64,000 nt of DNA from NCBI RefSeq assembly GCF_003610535.1, contig NZ_RAPN01000003.1, forward strand, positions 124,001 to 188,000, given 5' to 3'. The stretch is from Mangrovibacterium diazotrophicum. Lineage in GTDB: Bacteria; Bacteroidota; Bacteroidia; Bacteroidales; Prolixibacteraceae. Each line of letters begins with the position of its first letter. Position 1 is the first letter of the stretch. The translations under genes and the position numbers were made by a program. Below are positions 7,284 to 16,329 of this stretch, one piece after another. The notes under the pieces are model-generated. The model searched no databases, had not been told where the DNA came from, and saw only the letters and a list, made by a program, of their open reading frames with translations.

Positions 7284-7344
7284 CAGTTGCTGGATCGGAT
7301 TTGTAATCCGATCCCTTTTAACTCGTGGATTTGTAATCCCGCTA
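7284..7344 (+). repeat. Right copy of 61-base REP-type repeat
   Basis: Same sequence as 6541-6601 apart from five positions. Its last three bases are the stop codon (7342-7344) of the DUF3857 gene, so the repeat has inserted or evolved right against the coding end. Confidence 0.8.
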
Positions 7345-9246
7345 ATTATTCTTTTTCAGAACGAATCCGGTGTGGTCCATTTTGTCGCAAAAGGCCAGGA
7401 ACAGGTTCACCATCATGAATTGATCAGGCTCGTAGGTGCCTTTGTTGATGTGGATTTTCCGCTCGATGATCATTTGCTTTTCGTTTTTCTGATAGCGATA
7501 GTTGCAAGCGCCGTACTGGTTTTCCAGGCTTTTGTCCTCCGGCGTAAATTCAACCTCGTACGATTCGGGCAGGTTTATCACCAGTGAGTCGCAGTATTCA
7601 TAGCCCACAGGTTCGTACAAAGCGGTTGTCCGTTTTTTGCTCAGGCTTTTGGGGAAATCGTTCGAAAACAGAAAGCTCGGTTTTACCATCAGCCGGGTGC
7701 CGGCTTTTGAACAAACGCCGCTCATTTTGCCATTGACGTTCAGGCGCGCCATGGTTACCGTGTCAGTCAAATCCGAGACAGAATAGTCGCTTAGCTCGAG
7801 TCCGTCGGCATCCAGGTGGCGCAGCAGGATCTTCTTTTGATCGTCGCGCGACAGGTGCGCAAGTCCAAAGATTTCTTCAAACTGCCCGTTTTTAAAGTCG
7901 CTCTGAAGGTTGACTTCGGTAGGGCCGCTTTCCGAAAGGTTCAGTCTGATAGTGCTTTCTCTGCGATTGTCGTTGGTGCGATAAACCGGTGTTCTAACCA
8001 GTTTTCCACCTTCTTCGGTAATCATCAGGGCATATCGGTCCGAGTTGGAAGTTCCGATGTATCCCGCCGGGTAATTCTGGCTGGTGCACTCGAGCCAGGT
8101 CGTGTCTTGCTCAAAGGGAACGCACAGGATGACATGGTTGGTTTGGCTTGCCGTTGCGAATTCGGGGTAGATGATTTTCTGATCCAGCCCGTTGCCAATT
8201 TCAGTGTAGTAGGCACGAATACCGACATGCTCCAGTAGACTACGCATGTAGTTGCTCAACGCTTTACAGTCGCCGTAGCCTTTTTCATCCACATTGCTGG
8301 CAGGTGCGGGTTGGAATCCTCCAATGCCGTACATGATGGCTACGTAGCGGGTTTTCTGCTGCAGGTATTTGTACAAGACCTTTACTTTTTCGTGCTCATC
8401 AGTTATCCCCGCTGTCAGTTTCTCGATCTCGGCGATCGTGCTTTGCGGGAGTTCGTCGCGACCGGAGAGTAATTGATAAACCCATTGGCCATAAGTTTCC
8501 CAGCTGGTGAAATCTCCTTCGAAACCATCGAAGCTAAACTGGTTGGGCATGACAATTACGATGGGGAAGATCTCGTAATAGCCCAATCGCCCGTAGTCGT
8601 AAACCGAAGCTTTCAGGCTTTTTGCCGACCAGCTCATTGTCGTTGTCCCTTCGGCTTTTTGCTCTTCAAACTGGAAATCGTAATTCCGGCTTTTGTAGCG
8701 AATGTCGAACTCGTCGGGCGAACTCACCGTAAGTTTGGCATCTTCCACCGAAACATAGAAATCCTCGCAGGGAATCCAGTTGGAAAACTTGAGGATGCTT
8801 TTGTAGTCGACCGTGTAAGTGTATGCGATGGTGTACGGGTATTTGTTAATGGCCGGTTCAAAATATTTTGCACGGTCGTCGCTTAGCAGCGTGCTGCTAC
8901 CGGTGGCGGCTACGTCGGAAAAGTCGTTTTTTCGGATGGAGCCAATTGCTGTGCCCTTTGCATCGTACAGGTAACCTTTGAGTTCGCTTATTTCTGAATC
9001 CTGATCGTAACCAACGTAGATGCCGGAAAAGCGTTCACCTTTGGGATTAAGAATGGTGATCACCTTATGCACGGTCATTGAATATTTGTTGAGTGTGCTA
9101 CGTTTAAAGGTTGTTTCCGATTGACGGATGACTGCCCACGCATTCTCTTTCAATGAATCGGGAATTAAATCGGCACTGAATGGATTTTGTGCTGCCAGTT
9201 GAAAACCGAAAGCGACGATCAGGATGAAAAATAAGCTGTATTTCAT
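7342..9246 (-). CDS. DUF3857 and transglutaminase-like secreted protein
   Basis: This 634-residue protein has an N-terminal signal peptide (SLFFILIVAFGFQLAAQ). DUF3857 covers roughly residues 50-230, a transglutaminase-like domain lies near 270-400, and a C-terminal beta-rich part follows. The papain-type cysteine is present as C327 in GYGDCKALSNYM, with a downstream NHVILCV histidine and the ECTSQ segment, so the core could be active. Members are periplasmic or surface proteins of Bacteroidota with unproven substrates, possibly protein cross-linking or peptidase-like activity. It follows the related gene at 9319 by 72 bases, and the two are probably co-transcribed. The stop codon lies in a REP repeat. 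Confidence 0.85.
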   Translation of the reverse strand: MKYSLFFILIVAFGFQLAAQNPFSADLIPDSLKENAWAVIRQSETTFKRSTLNKYSMTVHKVITILNPKGERFSGIYVGYDQDSEISELKGYLYDAKGTAIGSIRKNDFSDVAATGSSTLLSDDRAKYFEPAINKYPYTIAYTYTVDYKSILKFSNWIPCEDFYVSVEDAKLTVSSPDEFDIRYKSRNYDFQFEEQKAEGTTTMSWSAKSLKASVYDYGRLGYYEIFPIVIVMPNQFSFDGFEGDFTSWETYGQWVYQLLSGRDELPQSTIAEIEKLTAGITDEHEKVKVLYKYLQQKTRYVAIMYGIGGFQPAPASNVDEKGYGDCKALSNYMRSLLEHVGIRAYYTEIGNGLDQKIIYPEFATASQTNHVILCVPFEQDTTWLECTSQNYPAGYIGTSNSDRYALMITEEGGKLVRTPVYRTNDNRRESTIRLNLSESGPTEVNLQSDFKNGQFEEIFGLAHLSRDDQKKILLRHLDADGLELSDYSVSDLTDTVTMARLNVNGKMSGVCSKAGTRLMVKPSFLFSNDFPKSLSKKRTTALYEPVGYEYCDSLVINLPESYEVEFTPEDKSLENQYGACNYRYQKNEKQMIIERKIHINKGTYEPDQFMMVNLFLAFCDKMDHTGFVLKKNN

Positions 9247-9318
9247 AATGATAGTTGTTTGGCCGGGAATGACCGACTGGCGATCATCCCGGCTAAAACT
9301 AGTTTGGGAAAAAAATCT

Positions 9319-11382
9319 CTAAATGGACTTGAAAACGATCATCTCGTTTTGCTTTTCAATCACGCCTTGAATGAATTGTTTCAATTCTGCATATTCATCC
9401 GGCAGGAACATGTCTTTGCGGATGGTGACGGCAGAGCTGATTTGAAGGGTACCTGTCATCGAAAGGCATCGGTAGCTAAAGGTGCCTGCCGAGTTGGGCA
9501 GCTGGAAGGTGATGGTTTCCGGAACTTCAGACACCTCGAAATTCTCCGGCAACGTAATCGTCAACGATTGTTGCAGGCTCATCGGGTAGTCGAATTCAAC
9601 CGGGAATTCACGCTTATCCAGTTTGAACGGGTTTTCGTCGTAAAACGGGTCGATACTGATGTTGAGGTAGGCCATATCGCCGGCGTTCATTATCATTTGG
9701 CTGGCATCAACCTTATAGGTAATGGCAAAGTTCAGTCCCATCGAGTCGATTGGGGGAACTTCCATGTCCGAAATTTTCAACTTCGAATCTTTTTCTTCAA
9801 TGCTTTTAATGAACTCATCCAAAGAGCTCGATTTGCGGGCTTCATCTTTAAACTTGTAGGCTGCGTAACCTTCGAGTTTCTTTTTTACTTTTCCGCTTAC
9901 ATTCATACTGCTGTCAATTTGCATCACGGCGTACGAGCGCGAAACGTACGGTTGCAGGCTATGCAGTTCGACCCATTTTTCAGCTGCGTCGCCAATAATC
10001 CGTCCCTTGTCATTCAGGCAGCGGATGGGCAATAAGTTGATGAAAGAAGATGGGTCGGTCGCATCCAGCAGGAATGTGCCATCGGCAGTCTGCACATGTG
10101 CAATCACATAATTGAAGCGGGTCAGCGACGGACGCCCCAACAGGATAATCCCGTGATCCTGTGTGCTCAGAATAAGCGGCGATGCCTTGAAGCCCAGCTG
10201 GCGCAGCAGAATAACCAGGTTGAGGTTGATATCGGCAACATTGCCTTCACCGTCTTTAAAAGCTTTGTTAACCGATGAAGTGGTGTAAATCGAGCGCTTG
10301 CCGTTCCAGCTCATTTGCGATTGCATGTAGTTTAATGCAGCGCCCATCAGCGGAATATCGGTGTAGCCGGTTGCTTTCAGTTGTTCAACAGCCTCTTTCA
10401 AGTGTCCCTCTTTCGAGAGCTCGCGACCGAAATTATAGCTTTGTTGTAGCTTGTCGTCTGTGGCTTCCCAGGTCGTTGTGTAGTAGTGCATGTTTGCATT
10501 TGGGAACTTCGTGTATGCCAATTCAAACTCAACTTTGCTGACGTAGTTTTCACGCGAGTGCAAAAATTTCTCATTTGGAAAAGCCGGAATATTATTGGCT
10601 GAATACTCTGAAATATATTCAACGAAATCGTAGTCCTGCGTGTATTTGTACCCTTGCTGCGAGCCTTGTTCCTGTTGAATGTAGGTAATTGAGAATTTAT
10701 CCGAGCGTCGGTCGGTTTTTACATCAACGGGGAAGTATCCTTTTTGTGCTTGGTTGTAATGGAAATACTCCGGAATGTCAACCCGATATTCGCTGTGCAG
10801 TACCGGGATTGTTGATTGAAAATACCATTCCTGCAAATTGAAAAGAAAATCGGATACAATTTGGTATTGCACTTCAATAATACAGCCTTCTTTCAGGTTA
10901 GGCATCGCAAATTTCAGCGTATTGATATGTTCGCTGGTTTCTTCAACTTTCGCATCTTTGTTTTCAAGTTTTGTTTTTTCAATAGTCCCACCTTCCAGTG
11001 TGTAAGTGAAGGCTTTAAACCCGAGCAATTTTTCTTCGTCGGCGCCATCTACATAAAGTGGAATACTGAAATCTCCCCAGTCGAATCCTTCCTTTTTAAG
11101 GATTTTGATACGGAAATGCCGTTGGAAATAAAGTTGAAATCCTTTTTGGGAAGAAGAGCTGTCGTTTGACCGGATCGTCGACTCGGCATATCTGAATTCG
11201 GTGTTTCCGGTATCAAAAATGTAATAGGCATAGGCATTCGAGTCGATCGGACAAACGTCTGCTGTCATTTCGTCCATGCTGATTTTGCCAAATTTTGTAT
11301 TGACATCTTCGTCAGCCCGGGCTTCATTTTGGAACACCCAAAAGCATAGCCCGCAAATTACAAAGAGGGATCTTTTTATCAT
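9319..11382 (-). CDS. DUF3857 and transglutaminase-like secreted protein, catalytic Cys apparently lost
   Basis: This 687-residue protein has a signal peptide (residues 1-23, ending near ARADED), DUF3857 at about 60-240 and a transglutaminase-like region near 290-420. Where the active cysteine is expected, the sequence reads GEGNVADINLN rather than a GxCxD pattern, although the later STQDHGI histidine is kept. It is therefore probably a non-catalytic or differently acting paralogue of the gene just downstream (same strand, 72 bases). Many Bacteroidota carry such pairs. Function is unknown; the paired arrangement suggests a joint job in the cell envelope. Confidence 0.82.
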   Translation of the reverse strand: MIKRSLFVICGLCFWVFQNEARADEDVNTKFGKISMDEMTADVCPIDSNAYAYYIFDTGNTEFRYAESTIRSNDSSSSQKGFQLYFQRHFRIKILKKEGFDWGDFSIPLYVDGADEEKLLGFKAFTYTLEGGTIEKTKLENKDAKVEETSEHINTLKFAMPNLKEGCIIEVQYQIVSDFLFNLQEWYFQSTIPVLHSEYRVDIPEYFHYNQAQKGYFPVDVKTDRRSDKFSITYIQQEQGSQQGYKYTQDYDFVEYISEYSANNIPAFPNEKFLHSRENYVSKVEFELAYTKFPNANMHYYTTTWEATDDKLQQSYNFGRELSKEGHLKEAVEQLKATGYTDIPLMGAALNYMQSQMSWNGKRSIYTTSSVNKAFKDGEGNVADINLNLVILLRQLGFKASPLILSTQDHGIILLGRPSLTRFNYVIAHVQTADGTFLLDATDPSSFINLLPIRCLNDKGRIIGDAAEKWVELHSLQPYVSRSYAVMQIDSSMNVSGKVKKKLEGYAAYKFKDEARKSSSLDEFIKSIEEKDSKLKISDMEVPPIDSMGLNFAITYKVDASQMIMNAGDMAYLNISIDPFYDENPFKLDKREFPVEFDYPMSLQQSLTITLPENFEVSEVPETITFQLPNSAGTFSYRCLSMTGTLQISSAVTIRKDMFLPDEYAELKQFIQGVIEKQNEMIVFKSI

Positions 11383-11797
11383 ATATCTGAGGTTTTGGTT
11401 ATACGCAAAGCAGTGTACAGTTCTTCTTCCAGTTTTAACAGGAGTAAAATAGTAGATTTTTTTAATTTATTATAATATTTCTTTGAGATATGTATCAGCT
11501 CTTGCTTATTTATAATTTGTATATATAAAATGGAGCTTTAACCTGTTTCTGTATAGGTTTATAGCTGTGCTGTGTTGGTGTCTGATTTTTACGAATCATC
11601 GGATTTGACAATGGTTTCATTGCTGATATATGGTATACTTACTGAGGTGTTTGCAGTCGATTCTACCCAAGAGTGAACTTTGAAGAGGAACAAGGCTGAA
11701 TTGTAAATGCTTGTTAACGGTGCTTTATTCGGGGAGTCCCGCATTTCTGTTTCCCGCAGAATTTCATTTATTTAGTATTTGAATTCTCAGCTAACGA
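11383..11797. other. Divergent intergenic region before the terpenoid operon
   Basis: 415 AT-rich bases between the minus-strand DUF3857 gene and the plus-strand operon. No gene is seen. A TAGTATTTG sequence at 11773-11781, 17 bases before the operon start, resembles the Bacteroidota -7 element (TAnnTTTG) but with one extra spacer base, and I see no good -33 partner. Confidence 0.4.
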
Positions 11798-12568
11798 ATG
11801 AAACACACTAAATCGATCCTTTTCTGCAATTGTGGCGCCGGACTGATCGCTCCGCAGAGGGCCGCTGAATTATCCGCGGAGCTCAGGAAGCTTGAGGCAG
11901 ATGTCGTCGAGTTGCATGATTTGTGTGCTTTCTCCGTTCATGATGCTCCAAAACTCGGGAACTTAACAGCTGGTTACGAGCAGACAACTATTATTGCCTG
12001 TTTCCCGCGCGCTGTCAAAAATATGTTGCAGCAGGGTGGTGCCCGTTTAGGCGAATTTGACGTTTTGAACTTCCGGACACTTAATAATGAAGCGATCATT
12101 TCAGAATTAAAATCCCGTTTTTCGATCCCGGAAGGCGAGAGCAACTATTTGGTTGAGAAAACTGATTTGGAAGTTCCCGCCTGGTATCCGGTAATTGACC
12201 AGTCTCGCTGTATTTCTTGCGGACAATGTGCGCGCTTCTGTTTGTTTGGTGTGTACCGCTTCGATAAGAAAAACCTGGAAGTGGTGCATCCGCTCAACTG
12301 CAAGAATAATTGTCCGGCCTGTGGGCGAACCTGTCCAACGCAAGCCATTATTTTCCCGCGTTTACCCGAGAATAGTGTTCTTTCAGGAGCCGAACCGCTT
12401 GAAAAAGATAAAACCATTGCTGAGAAGCAAAGCAGTTTGTTTGTCATGTTGAATGAGCGGAATAAATCGCGACAGTCTATTTTTCGGCAGGGTGTTATGC
12501 AGCTGGCTGAGGAGGAGCGCCAAAAAGCGCTCGAAGAAGTTCGGAAAATGAATCAAAAAGAAGAATAG
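11798..12568 (+). CDS. Ferredoxin-like protein with two 4Fe-4S motifs, first gene of terpenoid operon
   Basis: This 256-residue cytosolic protein carries an N-terminal domain with a short Cys motif (CNCGAGL, residues 10-16) and further cysteines at 43 and 68. Then come two cluster motifs: C138-x2-C-x2-C144-x3-C148 and C168-x3-C172-x2-C175-x3-C179, fitting two 4Fe-4S clusters. The C-terminal 60 residues are helical and charged. It is likely an electron carrier for the radical SAM enzyme that starts one base after its stop codon. The N-terminal fold is reminiscent of heterodisulfide-reductase-like proteins, but that is only an impression. No exact family name is claimed. Confidence 0.75.
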   Translation: MKHTKSILFCNCGAGLIAPQRAAELSAELRKLEADVVELHDLCAFSVHDAPKLGNLTAGYEQTTIIACFPRAVKNMLQQGGARLGEFDVLNFRTLNNEAIISELKSRFSIPEGESNYLVEKTDLEVPAWYPVIDQSRCISCGQCARFCLFGVYRFDKKNLEVVHPLNCKNNCPACGRTCPTQAIIFPRLPENSVLSGAEPLEKDKTIAEKQSSLFVMLNERNKSRQSIFRQGVMQLAEEERQKALEEVRKMNQKEE

Positions 12569-12569
12569 G

Positions 12570-13745
12570 ATGCTGAAACAGTTGCTCTTTAAAACCGATC
12601 GTCGTTGCCTGTATAAGTTTGTGTATAACATGGGCATCAAGGGAGCAGTCGGGTTCAGCCGTTTTCAAAAGCGCCTGAAGAAAGGCGAGTTTTTCCCGGC
12701 TTTTCATTTTATTTCGGTTACCGACGATTGTAACCTCAATTGCCAGGGCTGTTGGGTCATGGGGAAAAAGAAAAACAGCCGCATGTCGCCCGAGCAGCTC
12801 GACCGGATTATTACGGAAACCAAAGCGCAGGGATCATATTTTTTCGGAATTTTGGGTGGCGAGCCTTTGCTGTATAAGCCGCTTTTCGATATTTTCAAAA
12901 AGCACTCGGATTGTTATTTCCAACTGTTTACAAACGGAACACTACTCACGCCTGAAGTGGCAGAAAAGCTTCGTGCTTGCGGCAATGTCAATCCGCTTAT
13001 CAGTTTTGAAGGTGACGAGCAAGTGGCTGATGTGCGGCGAGGAGGGAATAATGTTTTCCAACGTACGCAGAAAGCCATTGAAAATGCCACGCAAGCCGGA
13101 TTGATAACCGGTGTGGCAATAAGCGTCTGTAAGTCGAACCTGGAGATGGCCCTGTCGGATGAGTTTATGCAGTCGCTGGTGGACAAAGGTGTGTTGTACC
13201 TGTGGTACTACATTTACCGGCCGGTTGGTGAAAATGCAACGGTTGAACTGTGTTTGGACCGGGACGAAATTGACCGGTTACGCCGGCACATGGTTGAGGC
13301 GAGAACGAAATCGAAGTTGCTGATTATTGACGCGTATTGGGATGGGGATGGCAACGGTTTGTGTCCTGCCGCTTCCGGGCTGAGTCATCACATCAACGCT
13401 TCGGGCTACATTGAGCCTTGCCCCGTTATTCAGTTCGCTGCGGATCATGTTGACGATAAACCGCTGAAGTCTATTTACAAGGATTCTGCCTTTCTGTGGG
13501 ATTTGAAGGCTGAACTGACTCGAAAAACCTCCGGCTGTATTGTGATGGAAGATCCGCAATGGCTGGCCGATTTTGTTGAAAAATATGGAGCCGTCGACAG
13601 CTCGGGAAGGGATAACGAAGCCGAACGCTTACGGCAAATGCCTCGTGTTTGCAGCCATGGTTCGGGAACAGTGATCCCGGAGAAAAACAAATTGTACCGC
13701 TTTGCTAAAAACCGCGCCTTTTTCGGATTGGGCGCTTACGGATAA
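12570..13745 (+). CDS. Radical SAM enzyme, terpenoid operon
   Basis: This 391-residue protein carries the radical SAM cysteines C54-x3-C58-x2-C61 (DDCNLNCQGCW), the GGEPLL segment that contacts the SAM amine and, in the C-terminal third, further cysteines (GLCPAASG, IEPCPVIQ) resembling a SPASM-type auxiliary cluster region. It starts one base after the ferredoxin gene and is followed three to six bases later by the synthase fusion, so all are translated from one transcript. In hopanoid pathways a radical SAM enzyme (HpnH) attaches adenosine to the lipid. A similar modification of a terpenoid is plausible here but unproven, and the sequence is not a clear HpnH. Confidence 0.85.
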   Translation: MLKQLLFKTDRRCLYKFVYNMGIKGAVGFSRFQKRLKKGEFFPAFHFISVTDDCNLNCQGCWVMGKKKNSRMSPEQLDRIITETKAQGSYFFGILGGEPLLYKPLFDIFKKHSDCYFQLFTNGTLLTPEVAEKLRACGNVNPLISFEGDEQVADVRRGGNNVFQRTQKAIENATQAGLITGVAISVCKSNLEMALSDEFMQSLVDKGVLYLWYYIYRPVGENATVELCLDRDEIDRLRRHMVEARTKSKLLIIDAYWDGDGNGLCPAASGLSHHINASGYIEPCPVIQFAADHVDDKPLKSIYKDSAFLWDLKAELTRKTSGCIVMEDPQWLADFVEKYGAVDSSGRDNEAERLRQMPRVCSHGSGTVIPEKNKLYRFAKNRAFFGLGAYG

Positions 13746-13750
13746 AATTG

Positions 13751-15319
13751 ATGATTAAGTCGCAACGATTATTGAAGGTTCCAAAGGATGTGAAATTACG
13801 CAACCAGCTGCGTCATGCGGCGGCTGATTTCGTGCGTTCGCGTCAATTGCAACCTCCGCTGCAATTAGAAGCGCTTGAGGCTTTAGCCATGGAAGTATTG
13901 GAACAGCAAGGACTTGATCATGAATTTCTTGATTTTACCATGGTGTTGTGCGGAAACGAACTGTGGCGCGATGTGATTGCTGCCACGCCTTTCGAACGGC
14001 GATTGTTGCTGTTGCCGCAATGCCTGAAAAATACGCAATCCTGCCAGGGAGAGATGGATTCGCTGGGACTGATTTGTGCCGGGTGTAAAGGATGCCAGAT
14101 TGACTCGGTACTCGGTAAGGCCGAAGCGTTGGGCTACACGACCTTGGTTGCCGAAGGAACGACTGTTGCCGTTGGTCTGGTGGAAGAAGGCGCTATTGAT
14201 GCGGTAATCGGTGTGAGCTGTATGCCTGTGCTGCAACGTTCGTTCGAGCCAGTTTCCCGCGCTGCTGTTCCGGTGATGGGCCTGCCTTTGTTGTACGATG
14301 GCTGCGAGAATACCAACGTGGATTATGGCTGGCTGTTTGAGGAGATGCACCAATATCGGCCGCATCCGGATAAACAGCCGTTGTCGGTGTCGTTGTTGAA
14401 AGATCATGTGGAAGACTATTTTACCACCTTCACCTTAAAAAATTATTTTCGGGATCAGAGTGAAGCCGAGTTGCTTGCCCGGCAGATGCTGGAAGTTGGC
14501 GGCCAACGTATCCGACCTTTGATCACGGTTTTGGCTTACCGTTCCTATGAAACTCAACCGCGCGACGAGGTGCAGCAAGCTTTGGCAGTCATTATTGAGT
14601 GTTTCCACAAGGCTTCGCTCATTCACGATGATATTGAAGACGATGACGACTTTCGATACGAACAAAAAACGCTGCATCGTACGCATGGAATTCCGGTGGC
14701 GATCAACGTCGGCGATTTCCTGATCGGAAAAGGATACCAGCTTCTGGCTGGATTGCAGGTTGCTCCCGAATTAATTGCCCGTTCGCTGATGGTGGTGGCA
14801 CAGTCGCACCTGAACCTGTCGGCCGGTCAAGGAGACGATCTGCGCATGAGCGAGGAGCTGTTTCGTTTTTCAGTTGACGAGGTGCTTCAAATTTTTACCC
14901 GAAAGACTGGCGAGGCGATTAAAGTGGCCTTGCTGCTCGGCGCGATTAATGGTGGTGCGCCGCAAGAAGATTTGGAATCGCTCAGTCGTTTTGCCGATTG
15001 GTTTGGAATTGCTTACCAAATCAGGGACGATTTGAATGAATTTCGGTCGGAACAGGCGAAGGAACACATCCATCATTTTCCTTTTTTGTTGGCCTTGTTG
15101 AAAGAACGCTTGGAGGAAAGTAAGGACGAGGAGATGCTCAAGCTCTTTCAAAGAGGAAACCTGACACAGCTTCGGGAGTTGATTGAACGGGAGCAGGTTG
15201 ATTTGCATGCCGATGCTTATCGGGATTTGTACGTTCAGAAATGCTACAACGAATTGGATCAACTGCAGAATTTGAAGTTGAAACTCAGCCTCTATGGCGT
15301 AGTGGGAAAAATCTTTTAG
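13751..15319 (+). CDS. DUF116 - polyprenyl diphosphate synthase fusion
   Basis: This 522-residue protein is counted from the ATG at 13751 (a TTG lies three bases before). Residues 1 to about 215 look like DUF116, with several cysteines (CQGEMDSLGLICAGCKGC). The rest is a trans-prenyl synthase: the first Asp-rich motif HDDIEDDDD is at about 292-300 (D293, D294, D297), KTLHRTHG follows, and the second motif DDLNE is at D426-D427, with Glu where Asp is common. It should join isopentenyl units into a C15-C25 or longer diphosphate; chain length cannot be read. The DUF116 part may bind Fe-S and link synthesis to the Fe-S proteins upstream. Such a fusion is unusual. Confidence 0.88.
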   Translation: MIKSQRLLKVPKDVKLRNQLRHAAADFVRSRQLQPPLQLEALEALAMEVLEQQGLDHEFLDFTMVLCGNELWRDVIAATPFERRLLLLPQCLKNTQSCQGEMDSLGLICAGCKGCQIDSVLGKAEALGYTTLVAEGTTVAVGLVEEGAIDAVIGVSCMPVLQRSFEPVSRAAVPVMGLPLLYDGCENTNVDYGWLFEEMHQYRPHPDKQPLSVSLLKDHVEDYFTTFTLKNYFRDQSEAELLARQMLEVGGQRIRPLITVLAYRSYETQPRDEVQQALAVIIECFHKASLIHDDIEDDDDFRYEQKTLHRTHGIPVAINVGDFLIGKGYQLLAGLQVAPELIARSLMVVAQSHLNLSAGQGDDLRMSEELFRFSVDEVLQIFTRKTGEAIKVALLLGAINGGAPQEDLESLSRFADWFGIAYQIRDDLNEFRSEQAKEHIHHFPFLLALLKERLEESKDEEMLKLFQRGNLTQLRELIEREQVDLHADAYRDLYVQKCYNELDQLQNLKLKLSLYGVVGKIF

Positions 15320-15334
15320 ATCAGCGTACTATTG

Positions 15335-16183
15335 ATGCCTCATCCAAAATTATACCTGCAATTTATTGAAACTGTCCGGAAGGGACTGAGTTTACTAGGC
15401 GATACGCAGCAGACGGAAATTGCTAATTTTGTGCGTCAGTCGCAACATTCGTCCGGTGGTTACACCGATCGGGGAGGAGCGCCCGATTTGTATTATTCGG
15501 TTTTTGGGAGCTGGCTGGCCGAAGCGCTCGACTCGGAGGATTCGTTATCAACATTGAATAGTTGGCTTGAAGAACAAAAATTGGAAGATCAGAAAAACGG
15601 TGTTCATCGTTTTGCGCTCTTGTTTTTGCAGCAAACGTGTTTGGGTAAGCGACTATCGGCATACAACTTGGCGCAAAAGTTAATGATGCGCGACTTCCCG
15701 GCCAATTTTACTTATCAACTGTTTTTGGCGTTGCTGCTCGTTGATGCTTCATACGGACAAAAGGGCTGGCTGCGATTTTTGGGCCGCTGGATGTTGCGCT
15801 TTTACCCGGTTCCGAAACAGGTTCCGTCGAGCGTGATTGCGGCTTTGATGGTTGCCCGGTCTTCATTGGGCTTGAGTACTTCGAAATTAGGCGCGGACTT
15901 ATTATCCAGTTTTCAAAAGGACGGAGCATTTGTGGCATTTCGCGGAATGAACGAGCCTGATCTTTTGTCAACCGGCGTTGCGTTATTTGCATTGCTTCAA
16001 TCCGGGACAGACCTGCGAGCAATTGCTCCCGACAGTTTGGAGTTTATTCAGCAGAATTATCGAAACGGAGCCTTTGTGGCGGGAGATGATGATCCGCAAC
16101 CGGATTTGGAATACACCTTTTATGGCTTGCTGGCGCTGGGGAGTTTGGCTGAGTTGGTTGGAGACCTGAGTAATGAGTCGTGA
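15335..16183 (+). CDS. Prenyltransferase/cyclase-fold (alpha-alpha barrel) protein, terpenoid operon
   Basis: This 282-residue protein starts at the ATG at 15335; a TTG precedes it. The sequence has helical repeats with QSQHSSGGYTDR (near 34-45), YSVFGSWLAEAL and LEFIQQNYRNGAF, similar to the Q-x-x-x-G-G-F repeats of prenyltransferase beta subunits and squalene cyclase halves. No DxDD motif is visible. It may be a partner subunit or half-domain for the full cyclase 147 bases downstream, or a lipid-binding protein. The region between this gene and the cyclase contains no gene. Assignment to the fold is moderate; function is inference. Confidence 0.65.
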   Translation: MPHPKLYLQFIETVRKGLSLLGDTQQTEIANFVRQSQHSSGGYTDRGGAPDLYYSVFGSWLAEALDSEDSLSTLNSWLEEQKLEDQKNGVHRFALLFLQQTCLGKRLSAYNLAQKLMMRDFPANFTYQLFLALLLVDASYGQKGWLRFLGRWMLRFYPVPKQVPSSVIAALMVARSSLGLSTSKLGADLLSSFQKDGAFVAFRGMNEPDLLSTGVALFALLQSGTDLRAIAPDSLEFIQQNYRNGAFVAGDDDPQPDLEYTFYGLLALGSLAELVGDLSNES

Positions 16184-16329
16184 GTTCCAAGTTTAAAGTT
16201 CCAAATATCAAATTCGAGGTCCAAGAGTAGAGACCTGTAAATGGTAAATAGTCATTCGTAAGTACCAAATACACTTTTGCCTTTCGTCATTTTACTTTTA
16301 CTTTTAAGGGTTGACTTTTTCACTAGTTT

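Larger units (their letters stand above)
6541..7344. mobile_element. RAYT transposase unit with flanking REP-type palindromes
   Basis: The transposase gene (7157 to 6615) is bracketed by two 61-base direct repeats, 6541-6601 and 7284-7344, that agree at 56 of 61 positions. Each repeat holds a CGGATT-TGT-AATCCG hairpin. Between the gene start and the right repeat there are further perfect palindromes: ATGGATTT-C-AAATCCAT (7207-7223) and GTCCGGATT-ATA-AATCCGGAC (7234-7254). This is the arrangement known for REP-associated tyrosine transposases and their REP/BIME sequences. Confidence 0.8.

Noticed and set aside
9259-10035. 258-residue open frame on the plus strand
   Set aside because: Antisense to the DUF3857 gene; composition is that of a shadow frame (rich in Phe, Arg and His) with no motif.
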